In this document: positions 9,820-17,640 of the stretch, piece by piece
How the letters are laid out: each line of letters opens with the position of its first letter
Numbering within the stretch: position 1 is the first letter of the stretch
DNA from: JABMQB01 sp963666575
Lineage (GTDB): Bacteria > Bacteroidota > Bacteroidia > Bacteroidales > Prolixibacteraceae
Assembly (NCBI GenBank): GCA_963666575.2
Contig: CAXXYG010000020.1
Location: forward strand, 1-64,000
Direction of reading: 5' to 3'
DNA: 64,000 nt
Position numbers and translations under genes: made by a program
The notes under the pieces: model-generated
What the model saw: only the letters and a program-made list of their open reading frames with translations
What the model was told of the DNA's origin: nothing
Database searches by the model: none

Positions 9820-10283
9820 CTAATCGTTAAGTTCAAATAAAGCTTTAATTTCAACTGGAATATTATCAGGAAGACTACCCATACCCACAGCACTTCGAAC
9901 GCCAATTCCATTTTCAGGACCAAATACTTCAGCAAAAAGTTCACTACACCCATTAATAACGTAAGGGTGTTTTTCAAAATTGGAAGTGCAGCTAACCATG
10001 CCCAGGACTTTAATTACTCGCTTCACCCGGTTGAGGCTACCCAGGTTTGATTTCAGCGTTGACAGGATTGTTAATTCAACCTGTTTGGCAGCTAGTTTGC
10101 CGTCTTCAGTATCAAGGTTATCGCCCACTCTGCCTGTTATTAGCGTTCCGTCTTTTATACAGGTCCATGCTCCGAGATATAAATGTATTTACCATCAATT
10201 AGCATCGGTTTGTATACTCCTTTTGGGGCAGGAGCAGGTGGAAGTTGTATTCCGAGTTTCTCTAGTTTTTTATCTGCATTCAT
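9820..10283 (-). pseudogene. RidA-family (YjgF/UK114) protein with one-base deletion
   Basis: ATG at 10283 starts MNADKKLEKLGIQLPPAPAP, continuing to YIYISEHGPV, then TAA at about 10149-10147. In the shifted frame the protein goes on as KDGTLITGRVGDNLDTEDGK to FELND at 9820. Together they give a full RidA-like protein of about 155 residues, so a single base is missing just after codon 43. RidA proteins hydrolyse reactive enamine/imine intermediates released by PLP enzymes. This longer subtype often accompanies amino acid racemase or aldolase genes. The remaining frame has an internal ATG (10128) that could give a shortened product without the N-terminal strand. Confidence 0.8.
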
Positions 10284-10385
10284 TTTTTTAAATTTTTTGT
10301 TTTTTTTCGACTCGTCCTGATTGCTGTTTCAAAAGTAACTAGTAAAGTAAATGAGCTTACGATATAGGTAACCATTTAGATTTTA

Positions 10386-10430
10386 CCCCTAAATCACCTG
10401 AAGGGGACTCTTTGTCCTCCACTTTAGGGG
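10386..10430. repeat. Palindromic CCCCTAAA...TTTAGGGG element
   Basis: CCCCTAAA at 10386 and TTTAGGGG ending at 10430 form the outer stem, with internal GAAGGGGACT and GTCCTCC segments giving further pairing. This kind of C-rich/G-rich hairpin stands out in AT-rich Bacteroidota intergenic DNA and resembles small repeated extragenic elements. No second copy is seen in this window. Confidence 0.45.
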
Positions 10431-10493
10431 AGGTTTGGAGGTGTATGTCAGTCGGCATATTACAAATTGATCATATCAGTTAAGATATACTTT

Positions 10494-10680
10494 TCAGATA
10501 AAAGCATTAACAATCATCATACCAGCCAGGCCTAGCTCCGAAATAATGGTTTCCATCACCGACCAGGTTTAAAAATTTTCTTCACCGAAAGGTTAAAATA
10601 TTCTTTAAACAGCCAGAAACCAGTATTATTCACATGCCTGAGAATAAGGCTTCCTGCACCTACACTCAAAACCAGTTATT
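10494..10680 (-). pseudogene. C-terminal remnant of a GntP-family permease
   Basis: The minus strand reads GAGSLILRHVNNTGFWLF, then KEYFNLSVKKIF and, after a one-base shift, TWSVMETIISELGLAGMM and IVNAFI-stop (stop 10496-10494). This matches the end of GntP/gluconate:H+ symporters and aligns with the intact homologue at 62154-63515 (LLSHVNDSGFWLVGKYF, WTVMESIIAVCGLV). The upstream part is missing. Most of the remnant falls within the 306-bp duplication, so a second copy without the native stop is at 12447-12622. With RidA and the PLP-enzyme fragment downstream it represents a dead GntP-RidA-D-amino-acid enzyme operon. Confidence 0.78.
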
Positions 10681-10810
10681 AAAACAATTAAAAGGATTAT
10701 TCTGGCAGTTATAATTTGTTTAGGCATAAATTAGGTTTAATTGGTGGTGTAAAATTGAATAAAAATAGATTAACAGCTTTTAACTATCCCCTAAAATTGA
10801 ACCTTTTATT
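10505..10810. repeat. 306-bp direct repeat, left copy (long target-site duplication)
   Basis: Appears identical to 12447-12752 base for base, and of equal length. It abuts the left inverted repeat of the IS1634-family element. Outside the repeat the flanks differ, apart from a few ambiguous boundary bases (AAG on one side, CTT on the other). IS1634 and IS1549 relatives are known for long, variable target duplications of up to several hundred bases. Confidence 0.9.
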
Positions 10811-12446
10811 CTTCCTGACTTCTGACGCTATCAAAAAAAGACAAGATTCAAAGATATAATTCACAGATATTGAGAATGTTGTGATTTTGTATATATGAAA
10901 ATACCGCACTAACGCGTACTTTTGTGGTATGTATTCGGTACGAAAAGTAAAAACCAGGTCAGGCTCAATTGCCTTGCAAGTGGTGCAATATGTTGCTCAC
11001 CGTTCCATTATTATCAAACATATAGGTAGTGGAAAGGACGATATAGAAGTTCAAGCTTTACGTAAAAAGGCCTTTGAGTGGATTGAAGGGCATTCCGGGC
11101 AATTATCCTTATTCCCGGACCAGAAACAAAAGATATTATTGGTCGATAGGGCTGATTGCATAGGAGTAACACACCATTTTGCTTTTCGTTTTTTCATGAG
11201 CTGCCTTGATGAATGTGAGTTGTCCCATTTGCCCCGGTTATTACTTGATTTTGCTATTATCAGGTTAATTGAACCAGCTTCGAAACTGCGGTCGATAGAA
11301 CTATTACAACACTATTTTGGGATACAGTACTCACAACGCATTTATCGCAATATCCCTAAATTAACAAACTATAAGGCCGACATTGAGCATTGCGCCTATA
11401 ATGTTGCCCAAAAGAAATTTAAGGAGCCCTTCTATTTTGTTCTGTACGATGTAACCACTCTTTATTTTGAATCCTTTAAAGCCGATGATTTTAGAATACA
11501 GGGGTTCTCAAAAGACAATAAATCACAACAGCCTCAAATAGTAATCGGGCTTTTGGTAACTCAATCGGGTTTTCCTTTGTCGTACGAGGTTTTTGCCGGA
11601 AACACCTTTGAAGGAAAAACCATGCTGCCGATAGTTGAACGGTTTATTGCAGGACACCCCCAGGTTAAACCTATTATTGTGGCAGATGCAGCCATGCTCG
11701 ATGAACAGAGGCTTTCTGAACTCAGGGAAAAGGAAATATCATACATTGTCGGTGCACGGTTGGCCAATGCGAACCTTGATTTAGTAAAACGTATTCACAA
11801 TACACTGGATGGGAACCATGGCACAAAGGCCCGTTTCTCTTCGATACATGGTGATTTGGTTTGTGATTTTTCAACCAAACGGTATAAGAAGGAGTTGTAT
11901 GATTTTAACAAGCTTGTTCAAAAAGCTGAAGAATTGGTAGCCAAACAATCCCTGAAAGTCAGGGCCAAGTTTATCAGAAAGGTCTCCAAAGAGAAAATAG
12001 AACTGAATACCGCATTAATTGAAAAAAGAAGGTTATTGCTGGGAATAAAGGGATATTGTACCGACTTATCTGAGCAACAATTATCTAACGAGCTAGTAAT
12101 ATCACGCTATCACCAACTATGGCATGTAGAACAATCATTCCGAATGAGCAAGTTTGACTTACAGGCACGGCCTATTTATCATCAAAAGCATGATGCAATT
12201 AGGGCCCATATATTGATTTGTTTTGTTGCATTGATAGTAGAAAAATACCTGGACTTAACAACCAAGCTATCGCTTAGGGAAATACGCTTTCTTGTAATGA
12301 ACATTACTGAAACCCATATACAAGACCGCGTAACAAAGGAAACATTTATCTTCAGGTCACCTACCAAAGAAATTTTGGAAACCCCATTAGCAAAGTTGAT
12401 ATCAAAATGGAAATTGCTACCGCACTAATCGTCAGAAGTCAGGAAG
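10811..12446 (+). mobile_element. IS1634-family insertion sequence (1636 bp)
   Basis: Perfect 17-bp terminal inverted repeats, CTTCCTGACTTCTGACG at 10811-10827 and its complement at 12430-12446. Between them is one 499-codon transposase gene. The element lies between two 306-bp direct repeats and interrupts the remains of a GntP permease gene. Perfect ends, an intact transposase and identical duplications argue for a recent insertion into an already decaying locus. Confidence 0.9.
10929..12428 (+). CDS. IS1634-family transposase (IS4-like DDE)
   Basis: 499 residues. The conserved boxes of the IS1634 branch are visible: Asp174 in FVLYDVTTLYFE, the strand GLLVTQSGFPLSYEVFAGNT followed by EGKT (207-230), Asp253 in IIVADAAMLDE, and Glu401 in SRYHQLWHVEQSFRM (Y-x2-R/W-x2-E-type signature). 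It catalyses transposition of the surrounding element. The ATG at 10929 gives the usual MYSVRKVKTRSGS start; the preceding leader (10828-10928) carries no other gene. The stop is adjacent to the right inverted repeat. Confidence 0.93.
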   Translation: MYSVRKVKTRSGSIALQVVQYVAHRSIIIKHIGSGKDDIEVQALRKKAFEWIEGHSGQLSLFPDQKQKILLVDRADCIGVTHHFAFRFFMSCLDECELSHLPRLLLDFAIIRLIEPASKLRSIELLQHYFGIQYSQRIYRNIPKLTNYKADIEHCAYNVAQKKFKEPFYFVLYDVTTLYFESFKADDFRIQGFSKDNKSQQPQIVIGLLVTQSGFPLSYEVFAGNTFEGKTMLPIVERFIAGHPQVKPIIVADAAMLDEQRLSELREKEISYIVGARLANANLDLVKRIHNTLDGNHGTKARFSSIHGDLVCDFSTKRYKKELYDFNKLVQKAEELVAKQSLKVRAKFIRKVSKEKIELNTALIEKRRLLLGIKGYCTDLSEQQLSNELVISRYHQLWHVEQSFRMSKFDLQARPIYHQKHDAIRAHILICFVALIVEKYLDLTTKLSLREIRFLVMNITETHIQDRVTKETFIFRSPTKEILETPLAKLISKWKLLPH

Positions 12447-12752
12447 CATTAACAATCATCATACCAGCCAGGCCTAGCTCCGAAATAATGGTTTCCATCA
12501 CCGACCAGGTTTAAAAATTTTCTTCACCGAAAGGTTAAAATATTCTTTAAACAGCCAGAAACCAGTATTATTCACATGCCTGAGAATAAGGCTTCCTGCA
12601 CCTACACTCAAAACCAGTTATTAAAACAATTAAAAGGATTATTCTGGCAGTTATAATTTGTTTAGGCATAAATTAGGTTTAATTGGTGGTGTAAAATTGA
12701 ATAAAAATAGATTAACAGCTTTTAACTATCCCCTAAAATTGAACCTTTTATT
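12447..12752. repeat. 306-bp direct repeat, right copy (long target-site duplication)
   Basis: Partner of 10505-10810. It carries the same GntP remnant, but here the reading runs into the IS inverted repeat instead of the native stop. On the right it is followed by CTTTTTTC, the original flank. Confidence 0.9.
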
Positions 12753-12894
12753 CTTTTTTCAAAGTTTCAGTCATAATTCATTATTTAGGCAGCTTTTTTG
12801 TTTGAAGTCTTTTTATTCAATTCATATATGGATTTAATTTCTGAGAGATATGAGGCAATTCAACTATGTTTTTTTCATTTAGCTTTTCATTTCA

Positions 12895-13887
12895 TTAAAC
12901 TTCCCAAATAGAATCGGCAAACCAATTTTTACTATCGAAGGAATGTTGAACGATTTTAAAACCTGTTTGCTGAGCCAGATTCTCAATTTCGGCCAACGAA
13001 TATTTTTGTGATATTTCCATATAAACAGGCTCATTCGCCTCAAAATAAATGGTGTTATTGCCAATAGAGATTTTTTGTTTTGAAAGGCTAATGAGGTAAC
13101 TTTTGCATGCCCCTGTCCGGGGATCGTAAGTCTGATAATGTTCGAATTGATGTAGGTCGAAGTTTCCGTCAAGTTCACGGTTGATCCGTTTTAACAGATT
13201 TAAATTAAATTCCCTTGTAAGTCCTTGTTTGTCATTATATGCGTTCAGGATGATTTGAGGATTTTTTTTCAAATCAAATCCAATCAAAACCAAATCGCCG
13301 GGATGAAGAAAATGGTGAAGTCGTATGCAAAAATTGTAGGTGTCTTCTACTTCCATATTGCACATATTGGCTCCAAGTACCATCACTACTTTTTGTTTAG
13401 ACGATTGTTGGCTAATTTCCTCAAGTGCTTCAAAATACTCACCTTCGAATTCCGAAATATGCAAATCGGGCAATTTAGTTGTGAGTTTCTTTTTAAGAAC
13501 GGATAAAATATTGGGTGAAATATCAACTGGCAAATACTGAAATTCGGTTTTTTGCCCGACCAGGTAGTTTAATAAATGATATGTTTTTGTAGCATCGCCG
13601 GCTCCCAGTTCTATCAAGTCAAAAGAAGTATTATTAAACATAAACGGACGGGCAACTTCGGCTGTTTTCTGCTGAAGAATTTCCATTTCGCAACGGGTTA
13701 AATAATAATCGTTGTTTTGCATAATTTGCTGAAACAACTGATCTCCCTGTTTGTCGTAGAAATATTTTGAAGGTAATTGTTTGATTTTTTTTGTCAATCC
13801 TTTTAAAACATCATCATAAAACTGTTCCTGTCCCTGTTTTTTATAAATGGTATCAGTCGAAAACTTCAAATTATTATCTAAATACAT
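12895..13887 (-). CDS. eanA: EgtD-family L-histidine N-alpha-methyltransferase (probable EanA)
   Basis: 330 residues, normal for the EgtD/Methyltransf_33 family. These enzymes trimethylate the alpha-amine of histidine with SAM to give hercynine. Visible hallmarks: SKYFYDKQGDQLFQQI near residue 40, the SAM-binding loop IELGAGDATKT (about 92-102), YLPVDISPN (about 118-126), and MVLGANMCNMEVEDT (a G-S-x-I-G-N counterpart). It is the last gene of a four-gene operon, 12 bases behind the dehydrogenase-like gene, whose first gene encodes a three-domain rhodanese protein. No EgtB-like oxygenase gene is present. The pairing matches the oxygen-independent ergothioneine route (EanA + EanB) described from Chlorobium limicola. 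Assignment to EanA rests on this context; the methyltransferase activity itself rests on family similarity. Confidence 0.8.
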   Translation of the reverse strand: MYLDNNLKFSTDTIYKKQGQEQFYDDVLKGLTKKIKQLPSKYFYDKQGDQLFQQIMQNNDYYLTRCEMEILQQKTAEVARPFMFNNTSFDLIELGAGDATKTYHLLNYLVGQKTEFQYLPVDISPNILSVLKKKLTTKLPDLHISEFEGEYFEALEEISQQSSKQKVVMVLGANMCNMEVEDTYNFCIRLHHFLHPGDLVLIGFDLKKNPQIILNAYNDKQGLTREFNLNLLKRINRELDGNFDLHQFEHYQTYDPRTGACKSYLISLSKQKISIGNNTIYFEANEPVYMEISQKYSLAEIENLAQQTGFKIVQHSFDSKNWFADSIWEV

Positions 13888-13899
13888 TCTTTTAAACTT

Positions 13900-14865
13900 T
13901 TAGTTGATTACCACAATTTTACCATTCGCTTTGTTGCTTTCCATTAACCGGTGTGCCTGTACAATTTGGTGGAGCGAAAAAACGTGGTGATTATTTATTT
14001 TTACTGAACCGTTTTGAATGGCATCAATAAATTGCTGAAAAACTTCTTTCCCGATTCTGTTTTGTCCCGAACTATAAGTAGTGAGATATACCGAGGAAGG
14101 AATAAAATCCATGGGGGTAAAATTTTTAAATTCCCATTGTTCCGACAGCATTCCTGTCATACAAACAGTTCCTCCTGAAGTTACACTTTTTAGTGAATCG
14201 GGTAAAGTATTTGTACCCACCAGTTCAAGTACTTTATTTATTTTCAGATTATCCTTTTGTATTTTTTCTGAAAGAATTCCATCATCAATTAGTACCATAT
14301 CAGCTCCATTTTGCAATAGAATATCTATTTTTTCAGGATTTCTGGTGGTGGCGAAAACTGTGATTCCTTCTTTATTAGCCAATTGTATAGCCAGCAATCC
14401 TACCGATGATGTTCCTCCTCTAATCAGCAATACATCTCCCGATTGAATTTTTAAAGCAGAAAATAAGGAGCCATAAGCCGTTTGAAACATTTCAGGAAGA
14501 GCACCTAAAATTTCCCAGGGTAAATTACTTTCAAAAGGCATTATTATCCGTTTTGGCAATACAGTGTATTCTGCATAACTGCCATCGAAATCACGTCCCA
14601 TGCCTCCCATAAAAGCAGCTACCTTCTGACCTTTTTGAAATTCTCCTGAAGGATCGTTTTTAATTTCTCCAACACATTCGATACCTAATACTCGTGGAAA
14701 TTTGACATTTGGCGACAAACCTTTTCGGGTCATTAATTCGGAACGGTTTAATCCAAATGCTTTTATTTTTATTAAAACCTGCCCCTCAGCAGGAATTGGT
14801 AAAGTCCTTTCTTCAAATATGAAGTTTTCCGGGGTGCCGGGTTGATATAAAACAGCTGCTTTCAA
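13900..14865 (-). CDS. Medium-chain dehydrogenase/reductase, quinone-oxidoreductase-like
   Basis: 321 residues from the TTG at 14865, chosen because LKAAVLYQPGTPE is the typical family beginning and lies 16 bases behind the preceding stop; the longer open frame overlaps that gene. The GroES-like domain (GQVLIKIKAFGLNRSELMTR) has the Asn-Arg-Ser/Glu pattern of zinc-free quinone oxidoreductases, and the structural zinc cysteines are missing. The Rossmann part has GDVLLIRGGTSSVGLLAIQL (AxGGVG-like nucleotide loop). It should reduce a quinone, enone or similar electrophile with NADPH. It lies inside the probable ergothioneine operon under an HxlR-type regulator, a regulator family often tied to quinone or aldehyde stress. 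Substrate unknown. Confidence 0.82.
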   Translation of the reverse strand: MKAAVLYQPGTPENFIFEERTLPIPAEGQVLIKIKAFGLNRSELMTRKGLSPNVKFPRVLGIECVGEIKNDPSGEFQKGQKVAAFMGGMGRDFDGSYAEYTVLPKRIIMPFESNLPWEILGALPEMFQTAYGSLFSALKIQSGDVLLIRGGTSSVGLLAIQLANKEGITVFATTRNPEKIDILLQNGADMVLIDDGILSEKIQKDNLKINKVLELVGTNTLPDSLKSVTSGGTVCMTGMLSEQWEFKNFTPMDFIPSSVYLTTYSSGQNRIGKEVFQQFIDAIQNGSVKINNHHVFSLHQIVQAHRLMESNKANGKIVVIN

Positions 14866-14881
14866 TAGTATTTTTTTTAAA

Positions 14882-15265
14882 TTAAAACATGGAATTATTG
14901 TTTGCCGAACTCTCTGGTATTTTTTGAATAGAATCCCAATGTTCAACAATTTTTCCGATTTCATCGAATCGAAAGAAGTCCATTGTTACATATTCTTCGT
15001 TTTCGGGCCAAACTTGATGGGTATGCAAAGCAACTAAATTACCCTCAGCAATTGCCCTTACAAATTCTATGGATTTGTTGGGATATTCCCGGGCCATTTT
15101 TTCAAAATATTCTATAAATGGTTCTTTCCCATCGCCAACCAACGGATTGTGTTGAATGTATTCCGGTCCAACAAATAATTCAACAGCCTTTTTGGGATCA
15201 CCCTCATATGCCATTCTGTAAAAAGAAATGGCGTTCTTTTTATTTTGCTTCAAATTGTCTTTCAT
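14882..15265 (-). CDS. SnoaL/NTF2-like small protein
   Basis: 127 residues from ATG 15265 (an in-frame ATG at 15289 is possible but adds a non-conserved stretch). The sequence has the SnoaL-like fold pattern: N-terminal helix AISFYRMAYEGDPKKAVELF, then YIQHNPLVGDGKEPF, EFVRAIAEGNLVALHTHQVW and FFRFDEIGKIVEHWDSIQ. Proteins with exactly these HNP...G and VEHWD motifs are widespread and mostly uncharacterised; some act as isomerases or cyclases. It is the second gene of the operon, between the rhodanese protein and the dehydrogenase-like protein, suggesting a shared stress or small-molecule pathway. The exact reaction cannot be read from the sequence. Confidence 0.8.
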   Translation of the reverse strand: MKDNLKQNKKNAISFYRMAYEGDPKKAVELFVGPEYIQHNPLVGDGKEPFIEYFEKMAREYPNKSIEFVRAIAEGNLVALHTHQVWPENEEYVTMDFFRFDEIGKIVEHWDSIQKIPESSANNNSMF

Positions 15266-15304
15266 TTTTTGAATTTTAAGTAGCTGCAAATTTTTTTATA
15301 TTAA

Positions 15305-16582
15305 TTATTCAGGAATCCCTGTTTCATACGGATTATTCGGATCGGCACTCCATTCCATCCAGCCTCCGTCGTAAACCGAAACTTTTGGCCAACCCATCAA
15401 CCAGGCATTAAACCATGCTTCGCTGCCTCGCCATCCTGTTCCACAGTAAAAAGCAAGGTGCTTATTGGGTGTTATTCCGTTCTTTTTCCAGATATCGGTT
15501 ATTTCATTAAATTCACGAGCAGTATTATCAAAATTTCGGTAATTTTCCATGTGGTAAGCATCGCTGCCACAGTCGGCAAACACAGCTCCCGGAATGCGCC
15601 CTTTTTGTTCAATATAATTGTAACCACTTACTTCGCCAATGTATTCAGGCCAGCTGCGCACACAAACCAATTCAGCATTTTTGTTTGCCAGAATTTGTTT
15701 TGCTTCAGGTGTATCAACGGCGAGTTCAGGCAACTGCGGAATGTCTACACCAAAATTTTTAACCGGAATTTTTGTTTCGTCGGTAGTTGAAATTTCAAAA
15801 CCTTCATCTTCCCACGACTGAAACCCACCGTTTAATATTCTGACATCTTTTACCCCGGCATACATCATAATAAATGCTATTCGAATGGCACCGATGTCAC
15901 CTGCAGCACTTCCAGGGAACTCATCGTCATTGTCGGGAAACATAAACTTTCCATAAAGGATAACGGTAGTGTTGGCGGTAATACCATGTTGTTCAAATGC
16001 GTGTTTTAATTCTTCGGGTGTTCTTCTGTTCCAGTCTTCGGGAGCTTCAACAGCGAGTGTGTCCATGTCGATGGCACCAGGAATATGCCCGCTCAGATAA
16101 GCTTCCCTGTTGCGGTAATGGGCATGTACAATCACATACTTTTTATTGTTGTAGTGGGCTGCCTTCCTTTCTTTTTGTAATTTATTCAGCCACCTGGCAG
16201 AAACCAAATGCTGGTATCTTTCCAGTTTTTCCAGCGGGAGGGTTTTGTTTATAATCCATTCTGATAAAAAATGGTTATAAATAGTCACTTGTTTAAACCC
16301 TTCTTTCTGAAACCGTTCAGAAACTTTTAAAATTTCTTCCCTGTCATATCCATAAACAATAATTTCATTCTTTGGTTGGATGTTTTTATGCTTTACCATC
16401 TCGATCCAATCGATGTAGTTGGTCCATTTAAATGGAAGATTTTTTGCGCTGGCAATATGTCCCCCACGAGTTTCGTTTTTTAAGCACCATCCGTTATAAG
16501 CATCAACAGGCCTTATGTCGATGATGTGTACTTGTGGGGCATCCAGTTTTTTTAAAAGTTCTTTGGTAGTAATTTTTTTCAT
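15305..16582 (-). CDS. eanB: Multi-domain rhodanese sulfurtransferase (probable EanB)
   Basis: 425 residues with three or more rhodanese-like segments: ITTKELLKKLDAPQVHIIDI at the start, VHAHYRNREAYLSGHIPGAI in the middle and FYCGTGWRGSEAW near the end, with active-loop Cys380. Cysteines at 307, 338 and 380 have spacings of 31 and 42. As I recall, Chlorobium limicola EanB has Cys339, Cys370 and Cys412, i.e. the same spacings. EanB moves sulfane sulfur from polysulfide onto C2 of hercynine to make ergothioneine without oxygen. A general thiosulfate or mercaptopyruvate sulfurtransferase is the alternative, but the EgtD-type partner in the same operon favours EanB. First gene of the operon, with a recognisable promoter at 16871-16901. 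No signal peptide, so cytoplasmic. Confidence 0.78.
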   Translation of the reverse strand: MKKITTKELLKKLDAPQVHIIDIRPVDAYNGWCLKNETRGGHIASAKNLPFKWTNYIDWIEMVKHKNIQPKNEIIVYGYDREEILKVSERFQKEGFKQVTIYNHFLSEWIINKTLPLEKLERYQHLVSARWLNKLQKERKAAHYNNKKYVIVHAHYRNREAYLSGHIPGAIDMDTLAVEAPEDWNRRTPEELKHAFEQHGITANTTVILYGKFMFPDNDDEFPGSAAGDIGAIRIAFIMMYAGVKDVRILNGGFQSWEDEGFEISTTDETKIPVKNFGVDIPQLPELAVDTPEAKQILANKNAELVCVRSWPEYIGEVSGYNYIEQKGRIPGAVFADCGSDAYHMENYRNFDNTAREFNEITDIWKKNGITPNKHLAFYCGTGWRGSEAWFNAWLMGWPKVSVYDGGWMEWSADPNNPYETGIPE

Positions 16583-16651
16583 AAACTAAAAAATTCAATT
16601 TTGTATGTTGGTCTTTAATTTTTTATAATAATTGAACAGAATTTGCAGGAA

Positions 16652-16762
16652 TTATATTTCTATTAATTCAACTTCAGAACTGGTAGGAATAACCATTATA
16701 ACTTTAGTTACAACACCATTTTTAACAGTCGATAACACGTAATACAATGTAAGGTAATCCAT
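16652..16762 (-). CDS. Short open frame or gene remnant in the operon leader (36 codons)
   Basis: ATG 16762 to TAA 16652 encodes MDYLTLYYVLSTVKNG... ending in SSEVELIEI. The frame is open a little further upstream (LWLGFNSYKR), starting after a TAA, so it could be the tail of a lost gene. The amphipathic beta-strand-like sequence looks like real protein, but I cannot name a family. It lies between the predicted promoter and eanB, so it would be transcribed with the operon. Confidence 0.3.
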   Translation of the reverse strand: MDYLTLYYVLSTVKNGVVTKVIMVIPTSSEVELIEI

Positions 16763-16870
16763 TCGTTTATAACTATTAAAACCCAGCCAGAGTTAAAAAT
16801 GTTTTCCAGCAAAGAAAAAGCACTTCTTTTATTTTTTGTCTAACTTCAATTTTTTTGGATTTATTTCCTT

Positions 16871-16901
16871 CAAATGTAAAGGGTGAAATTTTTATATCAA
16901 A
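16871..16901 (-). promoter_or_regulatory. Predicted promoter of the eanB-eanA operon
   Basis: On the minus strand TTTG (16901-16898) and TACATTTG (16878-16871) are 19 bases apart, an exact match to the Bacteroidota consensus TTTG-N19-TAnnTTTG. Transcription would start near 16864 and leave a leader of about 280 nt before eanB. Confidence 0.62.
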
Positions 16902-16908
16902 TCTGGTT

Positions 16909-16926
16909 CCTTACTTACCAGTAAGG
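16909..16926. promoter_or_regulatory. Perfect inverted repeat, probable HxlR-family operator
   Basis: CCTTACT-TACC-AGTAAGG. It lies just upstream of the -33 box of the eanB promoter and between the divergent operon and the HxlR gene. It contains TTACT-N4-AGTAA, the style of palindrome bound by MarR/HxlR-like winged-helix dimers such as the quinone-sensing YodB/CatR group. Binding by the neighbouring HxlR protein is inferred. Confidence 0.5.
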
Positions 16927-17068
16927 TTAGAATTGCTGAAAAACAGTTCCTTGCATAAGGAAATATTTTTCAAAAAAGATTATCTCCAAAATCATTATTA
17001 TAATCCATTCATAACCTTACTCTCTTTTAGAGATTTTTGTATTTTTGGAAGTAATAAAAACACTTATT

Positions 17069-17404
17069 ATGCGCGAATTAGATCTTCAATTTCCAACCTG
17101 CCCAATCCGGAACATATTAGGGCGGATGAGTGATAAATGGTCGTTATTAATATTAAGTAACCTGAACCAAAACGGGATAATGCGTTATAAAGATTTACGT
17201 GCTGCTATCCCCGATATTTCTCAAAAGATGCTTTCGAGTACGTTAAAACGCTTGGTAGCAGACCGTTTGATAAATCGAAAGATGTATAATGAGATCCCTC
17301 CGCGTGTGGAATATTCGCTGACAAAAACCGGTGAAGAACTTATGCCAGCATTAGGAATGATGATTGAGTGGGCCATGGAGCATTTTGAGGAAGTGACAAA
17401 GTAA
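17069..17404 (+). CDS. HxlR-family winged-helix transcriptional regulator
   Basis: 111 residues from ATG 17069; the frame is open from 17045, but that start overlaps a TATTTTTG promoter-like box at 17040. The family pattern is complete: CPIRNILGRMSDKWSLLIL at 12-30 with the conserved near-N-terminal Cys12, then MRYKDLRAAIPDISQKMLSS (recognition helix), VADRLINRKMYNEIPPRVEY (wing) and SLTKTGEEL. Cys12 corresponds to the position that in YodB/CatR/HypR-type members senses quinones, aldehydes or disulfide stress. Divergent from the eanB operon with a palindrome between them, it probably controls that operon. Confidence 0.9.
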   Translation: MRELDLQFPTCPIRNILGRMSDKWSLLILSNLNQNGIMRYKDLRAAIPDISQKMLSSTLKRLVADRLINRKMYNEIPPRVEYSLTKTGEELMPALGMMIEWAMEHFEEVTK

Positions 17405-17640
17405 AGGCATTTCGGTTCCAGATAAAACGGTTATTAACATTTAATAAGTCTGTTACCATATCTGGACAATGCGCCTGAGTCCTAATAATCCCCTTCAAAA
17501 GCATAAAGTGGTCGCAAGATTTGTTTATAGCTGTTTTTATTTATTTACTTTTCAGCTAATATTGGACAAAAAAGGTGGAATTTATTATTTAGCCTCCTGG
17601 TTAAAAACTATCCCAAAATTCATTTTGTTATATCTACAAA

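Noticed and set aside
10505..12752. CRISPR array or att-site explanation for the long direct repeats
   Set aside because: Only two copies, exactly flanking an IS with perfect inverted ends; a long target-site duplication explains them. No CRISPR-like short repeats or cas genes were seen anywhere in the window.
12753..12894. Minus-strand protein-like tail (VELPHISQKLNPYMN, then ELNKKTSNKKAA after a one-base shift)
   Set aside because: Too short and without a recognisable family. It could be the tail of a further lost gene, but I cannot support a call.
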